From Streptomyces sp. NBC_00353 (GTDB lineage Bacteria; Actinomycetota; Actinomycetes; Streptomycetales; Streptomycetaceae): DNA of 64,000 bases. The stretch is from the NCBI RefSeq assembly GCF_036108815.1, contig NZ_CP107985.1, positions 4,836,001-4,900,000 of the forward strand. The letters are read 5' to 3'. Of the stretch, positions 41,260 to 49,353 are shown in pieces (position 1 is the first letter of the stretch; the number at the start of each line of letters is the position of its first letter). Under the pieces are notes generated by a model, which saw nothing but the letters and a program-made list of their open reading frames with translations, searched no databases and had not been told where the DNA came from. Position numbers and translations under genes: made by a program.

Positions 41260-41444
41260 AGGACAGGGACCGGCGGAAGGCGGGGGCGGTCCCGTCGGCC
41301 GAAAACAGCAATGGCATGCTATGCAGCTCGTCGCAGCGCGGCGGATCTTGCTTCCCTCGTCGGAATTCACGTGGCGTTTCCCCAACCTGCCCCCGAGCCG
41401 ACGGAACCTGACTGTCCAACCACTCTCTTCCCAAGGGATACGAC

Positions 41445-43724
41445 TTGAGATCGCGGCGACGACTCTGGGCCACGGCTGCTGTTGCGACGACGGCGGTGGC
41501 CGGTGTCCTGGTGTTCCAGGGCATGACCGGAAATTCCGGCGACAGTGCCGACAGCAAGGCAGGTCCGGTCAGGGCCGAGGTGCGCGAGGCGGCGCTGAAG
41601 GTGTCCGCGGACGGCAGTTCCGCGACTCTCGGCAGGCGGGACACCGCTCCGTTCAGCATGCTCGGCGTCACCTGGACCGACCCGGCGGCGAAGGTGACGG
41701 GAGCGGTCGAGGTACGGACCAGGGCGGCCTCGAACGGCACCTGGTCGTCCTGGACGCCGCTGGAGACCGACAACGACGGCCGTACGGAGGCGGGCCGCTC
41801 CGGTGTCCGCGGGTCCACCGAACCGCGGTGGGTCGGCCCGTCCAACGGCGTCGAGGTACGCGTCACCTCGGGCGCCAAGGTCTCCGCGAAGCTGCCCGCC
41901 GGGCTGCGGCTGGACACCGTCGACCCCGGCAAGGGCTCGTCGCTGCACGCGGCCCCGGCCGCCTTCGTCGCCGAGACCGAAATCCCGGCCGACCCGTCGC
42001 CGTCCGACTCCCCCTCGGCCGATCCGACGGCCACCTCGGAACCGACCCCCACGGCCACGGAGTCCGACACCGCCCCGGCATCCGAGACGCCGGCCGTGAC
42101 ACCTTCCGAGACGGCAACGGACAGCCCCTCGCCCACGGCGAGCGACAGCTCCTCGCCGACCGCGAGCACCTCGCCGTCCGCGTCGCTGCCGCCCGCACCG
42201 CCGTCGACCGTGCCCAAGCCGCCCATCACCTCGCGTGCGGGCTGGGGTGCCGACGAGTCGATCAGCCCGGAGGCGCCGGAGTACAACGACACGGTCAAGG
42301 CCGTCTTCGTCCACCACACCGCGGGGACCAACGACTACTCCTGCGCCGACTCCGCGGCGATCGTGCGCAGCGTGTACGCGTACCACGTCCAGAGCGAGGG
42401 CTGGAAGGACATCGGCTACAACTTCCTGGTCGACAAGTGCGGGACGATCTTCGAGGGCCGCAAGGGCGGCGTGGACCGGCCGGTCCTCGGCGCACACACC
42501 TACGGCTTCAACCGGGAGTCGACCGGTATCTCCGTCCTCGGCACCTACACGGATGTGGCCGCCCCCAGCGCGGTGACCACCTCGGTGGCCCGGATCGCCG
42601 CGTGGAAGCTCGGCCAGTACAAGGGTGACCCGGCGGGCAGCACCATGCTCACCGCGGGCGCCACCGGCTCCAACGGCTTCGGGAAGACCTTCACCGCCGG
42701 TACGCAGTACTCCTTCAATCAGATCTCCGGCCACCGCGACGGCTTCAACACCGAGTGCCCCGGCACCAAGCTGTACGGGCAGCTGCCTGCGATCCGCAGC
42801 CTCGCCGCAGGCCCCGTCACCGGACTGGCCATCAAGTCGGTGACCGGTGCCACGCTGTCCGGGACGTCGTACTACACCAAGTCCGCCATCACCGTGGGCT
42901 GGTCGGCCACCACGCCGAGCACCCTGATCTCCAAGTACGAACTCCTGGTCGACGGCAAGAGCGTCGCCACGGCCGCGGCCACCGCCACCTCGGCGAAGGC
43001 CACGCTCGGTGCCGGCACCCACAAGATCCAGGTCCGCGCCACGCACCAGTCGGGGAAGACGGCCACGTCCGCGGCCGCGACCATGATCGCCGATCAGACG
43101 GCTCCCACGTTCACCACCAAGCCGAACCTCGCCCTGCGCACCGGCACGGTGAACACCACCGCCGTCCCGCTCACCCTGAAGTGGAAGGCGACCGACACCG
43201 CTTCCCTGAAGGAGGTCCGGCTGACCGCCCCGGTCGCCAAGACCTACGGGCCGACCACCACGAGCGCCTCGCACACCGCCAAGTCCGGCGCGGCGACCGC
43301 CTGGTCCATGACCGCGTACGACCTGGCGGGCAACACCGCCGCCGCCTCCGTCTCCGGCACCCCGGTCATCCTCCAGGAGACCTCGGCCACGAAGACGGGC
43401 ACCTGGACGACGAAGTCGTCGTCCAGCTATCTCGGCGGCAAGTCGTACTCCAGCTCGTCCAAGAGCGCGAGCCTGACCTGGACGTTCACCGGCCGGTCGG
43501 CCGCCTGGGTGGTCTCGCGCGCCAGTACGTCCGGCCAGGCGTACGTCTATGTCGACGGCACGAAGGTGGCCACGGTCGACCTGAAGTCGTCCACCACCAA
43601 GTACCGCGACGCGCTGTGGACGAAGAGCTGGTCCACGAGCGCCAAGCACACGGTCAAGATCGTCGTCGTCGCCACCTCGGGGCGTCCGGCGATCACCACC
43701 GACGGCCTGGTCTACCTCAAGTAG
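41445..43724 (+). CDS. secreted N-acetylmuramoyl-L-alanine amidase (PGRP-type)
   Basis: 759 residues from TTG 41445 with AAGGGA at 7 bases. Signal peptide: RRRLWATAAVATTAVAGVLV. A Ser/Thr/Pro-rich spacer (about 180-250) separates a variable N-terminal domain from a PGRP/amidase_2 domain. VKAVFVHHTAGTND holds the first zinc His, HRDGFNTECPG the second His and the Cys, so the zinc site is complete. Two Ig-like/concanavalin-like C-terminal modules end YVDGTKVATVDLKS. It cleaves the amide bond in peptidoglycan; cell-wall turnover or defence is likely. Confidence 0.87.
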   Translation: MRSRRRLWATAAVATTAVAGVLVFQGMTGNSGDSADSKAGPVRAEVREAALKVSADGSSATLGRRDTAPFSMLGVTWTDPAAKVTGAVEVRTRAASNGTWSSWTPLETDNDGRTEAGRSGVRGSTEPRWVGPSNGVEVRVTSGAKVSAKLPAGLRLDTVDPGKGSSLHAAPAAFVAETEIPADPSPSDSPSADPTATSEPTPTATESDTAPASETPAVTPSETATDSPSPTASDSSSPTASTSPSASLPPAPPSTVPKPPITSRAGWGADESISPEAPEYNDTVKAVFVHHTAGTNDYSCADSAAIVRSVYAYHVQSEGWKDIGYNFLVDKCGTIFEGRKGGVDRPVLGAHTYGFNRESTGISVLGTYTDVAAPSAVTTSVARIAAWKLGQYKGDPAGSTMLTAGATGSNGFGKTFTAGTQYSFNQISGHRDGFNTECPGTKLYGQLPAIRSLAAGPVTGLAIKSVTGATLSGTSYYTKSAITVGWSATTPSTLISKYELLVDGKSVATAAATATSAKATLGAGTHKIQVRATHQSGKTATSAAATMIADQTAPTFTTKPNLALRTGTVNTTAVPLTLKWKATDTASLKEVRLTAPVAKTYGPTTTSASHTAKSGAATAWSMTAYDLAGNTAAASVSGTPVILQETSATKTGTWTTKSSSSYLGGKSYSSSSKSASLTWTFTGRSAAWVVSRASTSGQAYVYVDGTKVATVDLKSSTTKYRDALWTKSWSTSAKHTVKIVVVATSGRPAITTDGLVYLK

Positions 43725-43740
43725 CCGTCGCGCACCATGA

Positions 43741-43785
43741 CCTGAGCCCGGCTCCGCGCGCTTGTGCCGCAGAGCCGGGCTCAGG
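43741..43785. terminator. terminator between amidase and aldo/keto reductase
   Basis: CCTGAGCCCGGCTC (43741-43754) pairs perfectly with GAGCCGGGCTCAGG (43772-43785). It lies 17 bases after the amidase stop and 24 before the end of the convergent reductase. Confidence 0.75.
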
Positions 43786-43808
43786 TGTTCACAGGGAGGC
43801 GCCGCCGC

Positions 43809-44804
43809 TCACCAGGCGAAGGCCTCCGGCGACGGGCCGGGGCCCGGGAAGATCTCGTCCAGGGCGGCCAGCACCTCGTCCGACAGCTCCAGGTCCACGG
43901 CGCGCACCGCCGAGTCCAGTTGCCCACGCGTACGCGGGCCGGAGATCGGGCCGGTCACGCCCGGCCGGGTCAGCAGCCAGGCCAGGCCCACCTCGCCGGG
44001 CTCCAGGCCGTGCTTCTCCAGCAGGTCCTCGTACGCCTGGATCTGCGCACGCACCGTGGTGTTGGCGAGCGCGTCCGCGGACCGGCCGGACGCCGAACGG
44101 GCCGCACCGCCCTCGCGCTCCTTGCGGATCACACCGCCGAGCAGTCCGCCGTGCAGCGGGGACCACGGGATGACACCGAGGCCGTACTCCTGCGCGGCCG
44201 GGATGACCTCCATCTCGGCGCGGCGTTCGGCGAGGTTGTAGAGGCACTGCTCGCTGACCAGACCGTACGAGCCGAGGCGCTTCGCGGTCTCGTTGGTCTG
44301 GGCGATCTTCCAGCCGGCGAAGTTGGACGAGCCGGCGTAGAGGATCTTGCCCTGCTGGATCAGGACGTCGATGGCCTGCCAGATCTCCTCGACCGGGGTG
44401 GCGCGGTCGATGTGGTGGAACTGGTACAGGTCGATGTGGTCCGTCTGCAGCCGCTTGAGGCTGGCGTCGACGGCGCGCCGGATGTTGAGCGCGGAGAGCT
44501 TGTGGTGGTTGGGCCAGGCATCGCCCTCCGCGGCCATGTTCCCGTACACCTTGGTGGCGAGTACGACCTTGTCGCGGCGTTCACCGCCCTTGGCGAACCA
44601 GGTGCCGAGGATCTCCTCCGTGCGGCCCTTGTTCTCGCCCCAGCCGTAGACATTGGCAGTGTCGAAAAAGTTGACGCCCGCGTCCAGCGCGGCGTCCATG
44701 ATCGCGTGACTGTCGGCCTCATTGGTCTGCGGACCGAAGTTCATGGTGCCGAGGACGAGTCGGCTGACCTCAAGTCCGGTGCGTCCGAGCTGCGTGTACT
44801 TCAT
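43809..44804 (-). CDS. aldo/keto reductase
   Basis: 331 residues. NADPH-dependent reductase fold: FFDTANVYGWG (catalytic Asp and Tyr), KVVLATKVYG (Lys), LYQFHHIDRATP (His), completing the Asp-Tyr-Lys-His tetrad. The C-terminal phosphate site shows GPISGPRTRGQLDSAV. Substrate not determined; likely a small aldehyde or ketone. Start ATG 44804 (MKYTQLG). Nine bases upstream a second in-frame start gives MVPMKYTQLG. Confidence 0.87.
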   Translation of the reverse strand: MKYTQLGRTGLEVSRLVLGTMNFGPQTNEADSHAIMDAALDAGVNFFDTANVYGWGENKGRTEEILGTWFAKGGERRDKVVLATKVYGNMAAEGDAWPNHHKLSALNIRRAVDASLKRLQTDHIDLYQFHHIDRATPVEEIWQAIDVLIQQGKILYAGSSNFAGWKIAQTNETAKRLGSYGLVSEQCLYNLAERRAEMEVIPAAQEYGLGVIPWSPLHGGLLGGVIRKEREGGAARSASGRSADALANTTVRAQIQAYEDLLEKHGLEPGEVGLAWLLTRPGVTGPISGPRTRGQLDSAVRAVDLELSDEVLAALDEIFPGPGPSPEAFAW

Positions 44805-44859
44805 GGGCACCAAGCCAACGCCTTCGAGTCCGCTCGAAGCAAGGGCTCAGCGGGCGGAC

Positions 44860-45429
44860 TCAACGGGTTCCGAGATCCTTCAGAGTCGTTGTCAGCCAGC
44901 TCAGTTCCGCCTCGCTCGCCGCACGGGCGACCGTGAGAACGCCTCGGCGGAACGGGTCGTCGAAGGCCTCAGGGCCGAGCGGGCGCTCGCCCCCGGAGCC
45001 GTAGTCGTAGAAGAAACTGCTCGGCTCCTGCAGGAACGTCAGCCTGCGCCGCAGTACATCCGCCTGCTCGGCGGGTGCCTGCAGGTGACGGAGGAAGGCG
45101 AGGACGGTGAACCAGCGGTTCTCGTCGCTGATGTCCACGTCGTCGGCCTCGCGCAGCCGGCGGCGCAGCTCCTCGCGCCCGTCGTCCGTCAGGGTCAGCG
45201 TGTGGCGGGGCGCGGCCCTGCTGCCGGGCTCGGTCCGGCGCCCGAGCCACCCGGCGCGCTCCAGGCGCTTGATCGCCGGGTACAGCGTGCCGTCCGCGAT
45301 CGGGCGGACATGGCCGGTGAGATGGGCGACGCGTCGCTTCAACTCGTAGCCGTGCAGCGGCTGCTCGTACAGAAATCCCAGGATGGCCAGTTCCAGCACC
45401 CGAGCATCCTCCGCCCTCGCGTCATACAT
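44860..45429 (-). CDS. PadR-family regulator
   Basis: 189 residues from ATG 45429; GTG 45435 is an alternative. Winged helix: ARVLELAILGFLYEQPLHGYELKRRV in pieces, then IADGTLYPAIKRLERAGWL (residues about 8-60). The C-terminal helical part serves dimerisation. A good inverted repeat (45424-45443) covers its start codon, which implies autoregulation. The divergent alpha/beta hydrolase at 45485 is the probable second target. Confidence 0.85.
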   Translation of the reverse strand: MYDARAEDARVLELAILGFLYEQPLHGYELKRRVAHLTGHVRPIADGTLYPAIKRLERAGWLGRRTEPGSRAAPRHTLTLTDDGREELRRRLREADDVDISDENRWFTVLAFLRHLQAPAEQADVLRRRLTFLQEPSSFFYDYGSGGERPLGPEAFDDPFRRGVLTVARAASEAELSWLTTTLKDLGTR

Positions 45430-45443
45430 CGGCACCGATATAT
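45424..45443. promoter_or_regulatory. PadR operator
   Basis: ATACATCGG (45424-45432) and CCGATATAT (45435-45443) match at 8 of 9 positions with a 2-base centre CA. The dyad covers the PadR start codon (45429) and precedes the divergent hydrolase by about 40 bases. The ATAYAT core resembles known PadR sites. Confidence 0.65.
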
Positions 45444-45484
45444 GGTCTCGCCGATGGTTTCATGGCCGGAGGGGAGCGAGAGAC

Positions 45485-46258
45485 ATGCAGAACGCACAGG
45501 TGACAGCGGGCGGTGCGCGCATCCGGTGGGTGGAGATCCCGGGCAGCGACGGACGGACCCGCGTCTATCTGCACGGTCTCGGCGCCTCGTCCGGTCCGTA
45601 CTTCACCGCGAGCGCCGTCCATCCGCTCCTCGCCGGCAGCCGTTCGCTGCTCATGGACATGCTCGGCTTCGGCATCAGCGACCGGCCCACGGACTTCGAC
45701 TACACGCTCGAAGCGCACGCCGACGCGATCGCCGTCGCACTCAGGGCCGCCGATGCGTACGCCACTGACGTCGTCGCGCACAGCATGGGCGGCTCGGTGG
45801 CCATCGTGCTCGCGGCACGCCACCCGGAGCTGGTGGCGCGGCTCGTCCTGATCGACGCCAACCTCGACCCGGTCGCGCCCGATCGGCAACGGCCCGGCAG
45901 CAGCGGCATCGCCGCCTACACGGAGCAGGAGTTCCTCGATCACGGCATGGTCGAGGTGCGCGACCGGGTGGGACCCCACTGGTGGTCGACGATGCGGCTC
46001 TCGGGCTCGGAGGCACTGCATCGCAGCGCCGTGCACCTCGCGCGCGGAACGACGCCCACGATGCGCGAGCAGCTGCTGGAGCTGAAGATTCCGCGTACCT
46101 ACCTGCGGCCGGAGAGCGACGGGCCGCTGCCCGACGAGGACGGTCTGGTCGAGGGCGGGGTGCGGGTCGTGCCGGTCCCGGGGTGCGAGCACAACATCAT
46201 GCTGGACAACCCCGAGGCGTTCGTGAAGGAGACGGCCCGGGGCCTGGGGCTCGGCTGA
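45485..46258 (+). CDS. alpha/beta-hydrolase fold protein
   Basis: 257 residues from ATG 45485 behind GGAGGGGAGCGAG. Fold motifs: RTRVYLHGLGASSG (oxyanion), DVVAHSMGGSVAI (nucleophile Ser near residue 101), GPLPDEDGL and a terminal His in GCEHNIMLDN. Typical small hydrolase, with no substrate clue. Under probable PadR control. Confidence 0.85.
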   Translation: MQNAQVTAGGARIRWVEIPGSDGRTRVYLHGLGASSGPYFTASAVHPLLAGSRSLLMDMLGFGISDRPTDFDYTLEAHADAIAVALRAADAYATDVVAHSMGGSVAIVLAARHPELVARLVLIDANLDPVAPDRQRPGSSGIAAYTEQEFLDHGMVEVRDRVGPHWWSTMRLSGSEALHRSAVHLARGTTPTMREQLLELKIPRTYLRPESDGPLPDEDGLVEGGVRVVPVPGCEHNIMLDNPEAFVKETARGLGLG

Positions 46259-46278
46259 CGGGAGCCGGTGTCGGCGCC

Positions 46279-46368
46279 TCAGCCTCCGACTGCGGCTGTC
46301 ACGGCGACAACGGCGAACATCAGTACGAGCACGACGGCCATGATGCGGTTTCTGGTCTTCGGGTCCAC
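46279..46368 (-). CDS. small single-pass membrane peptide, 29 residues
   Basis: GTG 46368 opens a 29-codon frame VDPKTRNRIMAVVLVLMFAV, then VAVTAAVGG. A short basic N-terminus precedes one hydrophobic helix, the shape of small Streptomyces transporter-associated peptides. It starts 22 bases after the RNA ligase-like gene stop, so it could be its operon partner. There is no strong ribosome site. Too short for most gene finders; moderate support. Confidence 0.5.
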   Translation of the reverse strand: MDPKTRNRIMAVVLVLMFAVVAVTAAVGG

Positions 46369-46390
46369 CCGTCGAGCGTAACCGCACCGC

Positions 46391-46963
46391 TCAGTGCCCC
46401 AGCGGCCAGGAGGCCACCACCTCGTACCGCGGCTGCTCCCCCGGCACCCCGGCGACCGGCAGATTGCTGCGTACGAGAGCGACCTCGCCGACCTCCCACG
46501 GTGTGCCCTCGAAGGTGTCCAGGGCCTCCAGGTAGGGATGCAGGTCGGTCTCGGAGCGGCTGCGGGCGAGGGTGAGGTGCGGGGTGTAGCGGCGGTGCTC
46601 GTCCATCGCGACGCCGGCGCGGCGGGCTGCCGCGTCGGCGCGTTCGGCGAGGAGCCTCAGCGTGTCGAGTCCACCCGCGGCCCCGGCCCACAGCACATGG
46701 CCGTCGAACCGGCCGCCGCGGTGGATGCGCAGCGGGAACCGCTCGGTGCGGCGGGCGGCGCGTCCCAGCCGCTCGTGCAGATCGGGCAGCAGCCCTTCGT
46801 CGACCACACCGAGGAAGGCGAGCGTGAAGTGCCACGCGTCGGTACCGGTCCAGCGCATGCGAGCGGCGCCCGGAAGGGTGTGCAGCGGGGCCACGGCACG
46901 GCGGAGCTCCGCGACGGCGGAGTCGGGCGGCAGGACGGCGACGAAGAGTCTCATGCGGCTCAT
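46391..46963 (-). CDS. thpR: RNA 2',3'-cyclic phosphodiesterase / 2'-5' RNA ligase family
   Basis: 190 residues. Two H-x-T motifs: WHFTLAFLG and YTPHLTLARS, the signature of the 2H phosphoesterase superfamily; MRLFVAVLPPDSAVAELR is the usual N-terminus. Acts on cyclic phosphate ends of RNA. Start ATG 46963; ATG 46954 is an alternative. Confidence 0.9.
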   Translation of the reverse strand: MSRMRLFVAVLPPDSAVAELRRAVAPLHTLPGAARMRWTGTDAWHFTLAFLGVVDEGLLPDLHERLGRAARRTERFPLRIHRGGRFDGHVLWAGAAGGLDTLRLLAERADAAARRAGVAMDEHRRYTPHLTLARSRSETDLHPYLEALDTFEGTPWEVGEVALVRSNLPVAGVPGEQPRYEVVASWPLGH

Positions 46964-47053
46964 GGGCCGAGTGTCGCACCGTACCGGCGCGCATCCCGGT
47001 CACCGTGCGTACCGCGTTGTACCTGTGAAACGGGCCCCGCGTATCCGTGAAAC

Positions 47054-47083
47054 GGCCCCGGCCGGTGTCCACCGGCCGGGGCC
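47054..47083. terminator. terminator after the MFS gene
   Basis: GGCCCCGGCCGG (47054-47065) and CCGGCCGGGGCC (47072-47083) pair perfectly around a 6-base loop. It lies 26 bases after the MFS stop on the minus strand, and GTTTC follows on that strand. Confidence 0.7.
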
Positions 47084-47108
47084 TTGCCACGTCGCGTACG
47101 GGCGGCTC

Positions 47109-48443
47109 TCAGGCCGCCGTAGTCAGCTGCTCGCGGGGGACGAACCGCACATGCGGGCGGCCCGGCCGCAGATCGACCTTGATGCGCAGGCCGCCGACGC
47201 GGGCCAGCATGAAGCCGACGCCGAGTGCGGCGAACATCGAGAACGCGCCGCCGACCGCCATGGCGGTCCGGACGCCGTACGTGTCGCTGATCCAGCCCAC
47301 GATCGGGGCGCCCACCGGCGTACCCCCGGCGAAGACCATCATGTACAGGCTCATCACCCGGCCGCGCATGGCCGGATCGGCGGCCATCTGGACACTCGTG
47401 TTGGCGCTGATGTTGGTGGTCAGGCCGATCATGCCGATCGGGAGCAGCAGGATCGCGAAGAGCCAGACGTACGGCGACACGGACGCGATGATCTCCAGGA
47501 GACCGAACACCGTACCCGCCGCCACCAGCATCCGCAGCCGCGAGGAGCGCCGACGGGCCGCCAGCAGTGCGCCGGCCAGTGAACCGGCCGCCATGAGGAT
47601 GTTGAAGAACGAGTACATCCCGGCGCCGCCGTGGAAGATCTCGTCCGCGAAAGCGGTGAGCCAGATCGGGAAGTTGAAGCCGAACGTGCCGACGAAGCCG
47701 ACCAGGACGATCGGCCAGATCAGCTCGGGGCGTCCGGAGACATAGCGCAGCCCCTCACGGAGCTGACCCTTGGCACGCGGCACGACGACCGCCTTGTGCA
47801 GTTCGCTCGTACGCATCAGCAGCAGGCCGATGAGCGGGGCTCCGAAGGACAGTCCGTTGAACATGAAGGCCCAGCCGCTGCCGACCGTGGTGATCAGGAC
47901 ACCCGCGACGGCGGGACCGATCAGCCGGGCCGACTGGAAGTTGGCCGAATTCAGACTGACCGCGTTGCGCAGCTGGGCGGGGCCGACCATCTCGGAGACG
48001 AAGGACTGGCGGGCCGGGTTGTCCACGACCGTGACCATGCCGAGCAGGAAGGCGATCAGGTAGACGTGCCAGACCTGGACGACGCCGGAGAGGGTGAGGG
48101 CGGCGAGGGCTAGCCCACAGAGGCCGAGCGCGGCCTGGCTGACGAGGAGGAGCTTGCGCTTCGGGAGCCGGTCGGCGATGACCCCGCCGTACAGGCCGAA
48201 GAGCAGCATGGGGAGGAACTGGAGGGCCGTGGTGATGCCGACGGCGGTGGCGGACCCGGTGAGGCTCAGAACGAGCCAGTCCTGCGTGATGCGGGACATC
48301 CAGGTACCGGTGTTGGAGATCACCGCGCCTGTGGCGAACAGGCGGTAGTTGCGGATCTTCAGCGACGAGAAGGTCCCGCCGGGCTTGCTCTCGTGGGTGG
48401 ACGTCGGTGCGGGGGCGGAGTCTGCTCCGGATCCCGTACTCAA
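47109..48443 (-). CDS. MFS transporter, efflux type
   Basis: 444 residues from TTG 48443 behind GAGGAGG. Twelve hydrophobic helices; motif A between helices 2 and 3 is GGVIADRLPKRKLLLVSQ. VSEMVGPAQLRNAVSLNSAN in the middle and TNISANTSVQMAADPAMRGR later match the EntS/DHA3 group of efflux pumps. It lies behind a MarR regulator on the same strand (98 bases apart), which points to drug or siderophore export under MarR control. Confidence 0.87.
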   Translation of the reverse strand: MSTGSGADSAPAPTSTHESKPGGTFSSLKIRNYRLFATGAVISNTGTWMSRITQDWLVLSLTGSATAVGITTALQFLPMLLFGLYGGVIADRLPKRKLLLVSQAALGLCGLALAALTLSGVVQVWHVYLIAFLLGMVTVVDNPARQSFVSEMVGPAQLRNAVSLNSANFQSARLIGPAVAGVLITTVGSGWAFMFNGLSFGAPLIGLLLMRTSELHKAVVVPRAKGQLREGLRYVSGRPELIWPIVLVGFVGTFGFNFPIWLTAFADEIFHGGAGMYSFFNILMAAGSLAGALLAARRRSSRLRMLVAAGTVFGLLEIIASVSPYVWLFAILLLPIGMIGLTTNISANTSVQMAADPAMRGRVMSLYMMVFAGGTPVGAPIVGWISDTYGVRTAMAVGGAFSMFAALGVGFMLARVGGLRIKVDLRPGRPHVRFVPREQLTTAA

Positions 48444-48541
48444 AAGGGTTCGCCTCCTCGGGCGTGGACTGCGTGCTGACTGACGGGATGCGGCCGTACG
48501 GGCTGCACGCCGACTCTGGCCCGGCGTACCCCCCCGTACCG

Positions 48542-48982
48542 CTACAGGTGGGCGAGCTTCTCCAGCACAGGTGCGGCCTTGCGCAGCGTCTCCCACTCGT
48601 CCTCGTCCAGGCCTTCGGCGAGGGTGGCCAGCCAGGCGTTCCGCTTGGAGCGGCTCTCCTCGAGCATGGCTTCGGCCTGCTCGGTCTGGCTGACCATCTT
48701 CTGGCGACGGTCATCGGGGTGCGGTTCCAGTCTGACCAGTCCCTTGGCTTCGAGCAGCGCGACGATGCGGGTCATCGACGGAGGCTGCACATGCTCCTTG
48801 CGGGCCAGCTCACCGGGGGTGGCGGATCCGCAGCGGGCGAGCGTGCCGAGCACCGACATCTCGGTGGGGCTCAGCGACTCGTCGACGCGCTGGTGCTTGA
48901 GGCGTCGGCCCAGCAGCATCACGGCGGAACGAAGGGAGCTCACGGCGGCCGCACTGTCGCCGTCGTGGATCAGGTCAGGCAT
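48542..48982 (-). CDS. MarR-family regulator of the MFS pump
   Basis: 146 residues. Core: SPTEMSVLGTLARCGSATPG, then ARKEHVQPPSMTRIVALLEAKG and HPDDRRQKMVSQTEQ for the wing. Start ATG 48982. Overlapping dyads (48987-49004) directly upstream are the likely operator. It precedes the MFS gene and probably represses both. Confidence 0.87.
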   Translation of the reverse strand: MPDLIHDGDSAAAVSSLRSAVMLLGRRLKHQRVDESLSPTEMSVLGTLARCGSATPGELARKEHVQPPSMTRIVALLEAKGLVRLEPHPDDRRQKMVSQTEQAEAMLEESRSKRNAWLATLAEGLDEDEWETLRKAAPVLEKLAHL

Positions 48983-48986
48983 GTTT

Positions 48987-49004
48987 GTTAGCGTAACTCA
49001 TTAC
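48987..49004. promoter_or_regulatory. MarR operator, two overlapping dyads
   Basis: GTTA-gcg-TAAC (48987-48997) and GTAA-ctca-TTAC (48993-49004) share four bases. They lie 5 bases upstream of the MarR start codon in an AT-rich gap. Two interlocked half-site pairs often mark MarR sites. Confidence 0.6.
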
Positions 49005-49059
49005 CTACCCTAAATACCACTCGACTGGTACACGCGCGGTCTATCGATCACCCAAACGA

Positions 49060-49311
49060 GTGAGTCAGATCCGGAAAGTGACGCGAAACGACCTCAAGGC
49101 CGTAACCCTGCTTGCCATGGGATCGACAGTGCTCAGCCTGCGGATAGACGGTGAGCTGCTCGACCGGCTCCGACAGCACGCCGCCAGACGCGGAATGAGC
49201 GTCCAGGACTACGTCGTCAGGACGCTCATGCGCAGCGATTTCGACGAGCGCTTCAAAGCGGCCGTCGAGGAGACGGAAAAATTCTACGGGGCGGACGACC
49301 GGGTGAACTGA
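49060..49311 (+). CDS. ribbon-helix-helix DNA-binding protein
   Basis: Up to 83 residues from GTG 49060; ATG 49117 (64 residues) is perhaps more likely because codons before it are less GC-biased and the domain begins there. The domain reads TVLSLRIDGELLDRLRQHAA, then RGMSVQDYVVRTLM, the strand-helix-helix of CopG/MetJ-type regulators. The acidic tail ends ETEKFYGADD. No toxin partner is next to it. It is divergent from MarR. Confidence 0.65.
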   Translation: MSQIRKVTRNDLKAVTLLAMGSTVLSLRIDGELLDRLRQHAARRGMSVQDYVVRTLMRSDFDERFKAAVEETEKFYGADDRVN

Positions 49312-49353
49312 TTCGCCCGGCCGTCCGCCCCGCAGAGGGTGACGTGTGAAGGG

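Noticed and set aside
49060..49311. Toxin-antitoxin pair with the ribbon-helix-helix protein
   Set aside because: No toxin-like partner gene lies on either side; the neighbours are MarR and the purine permease.
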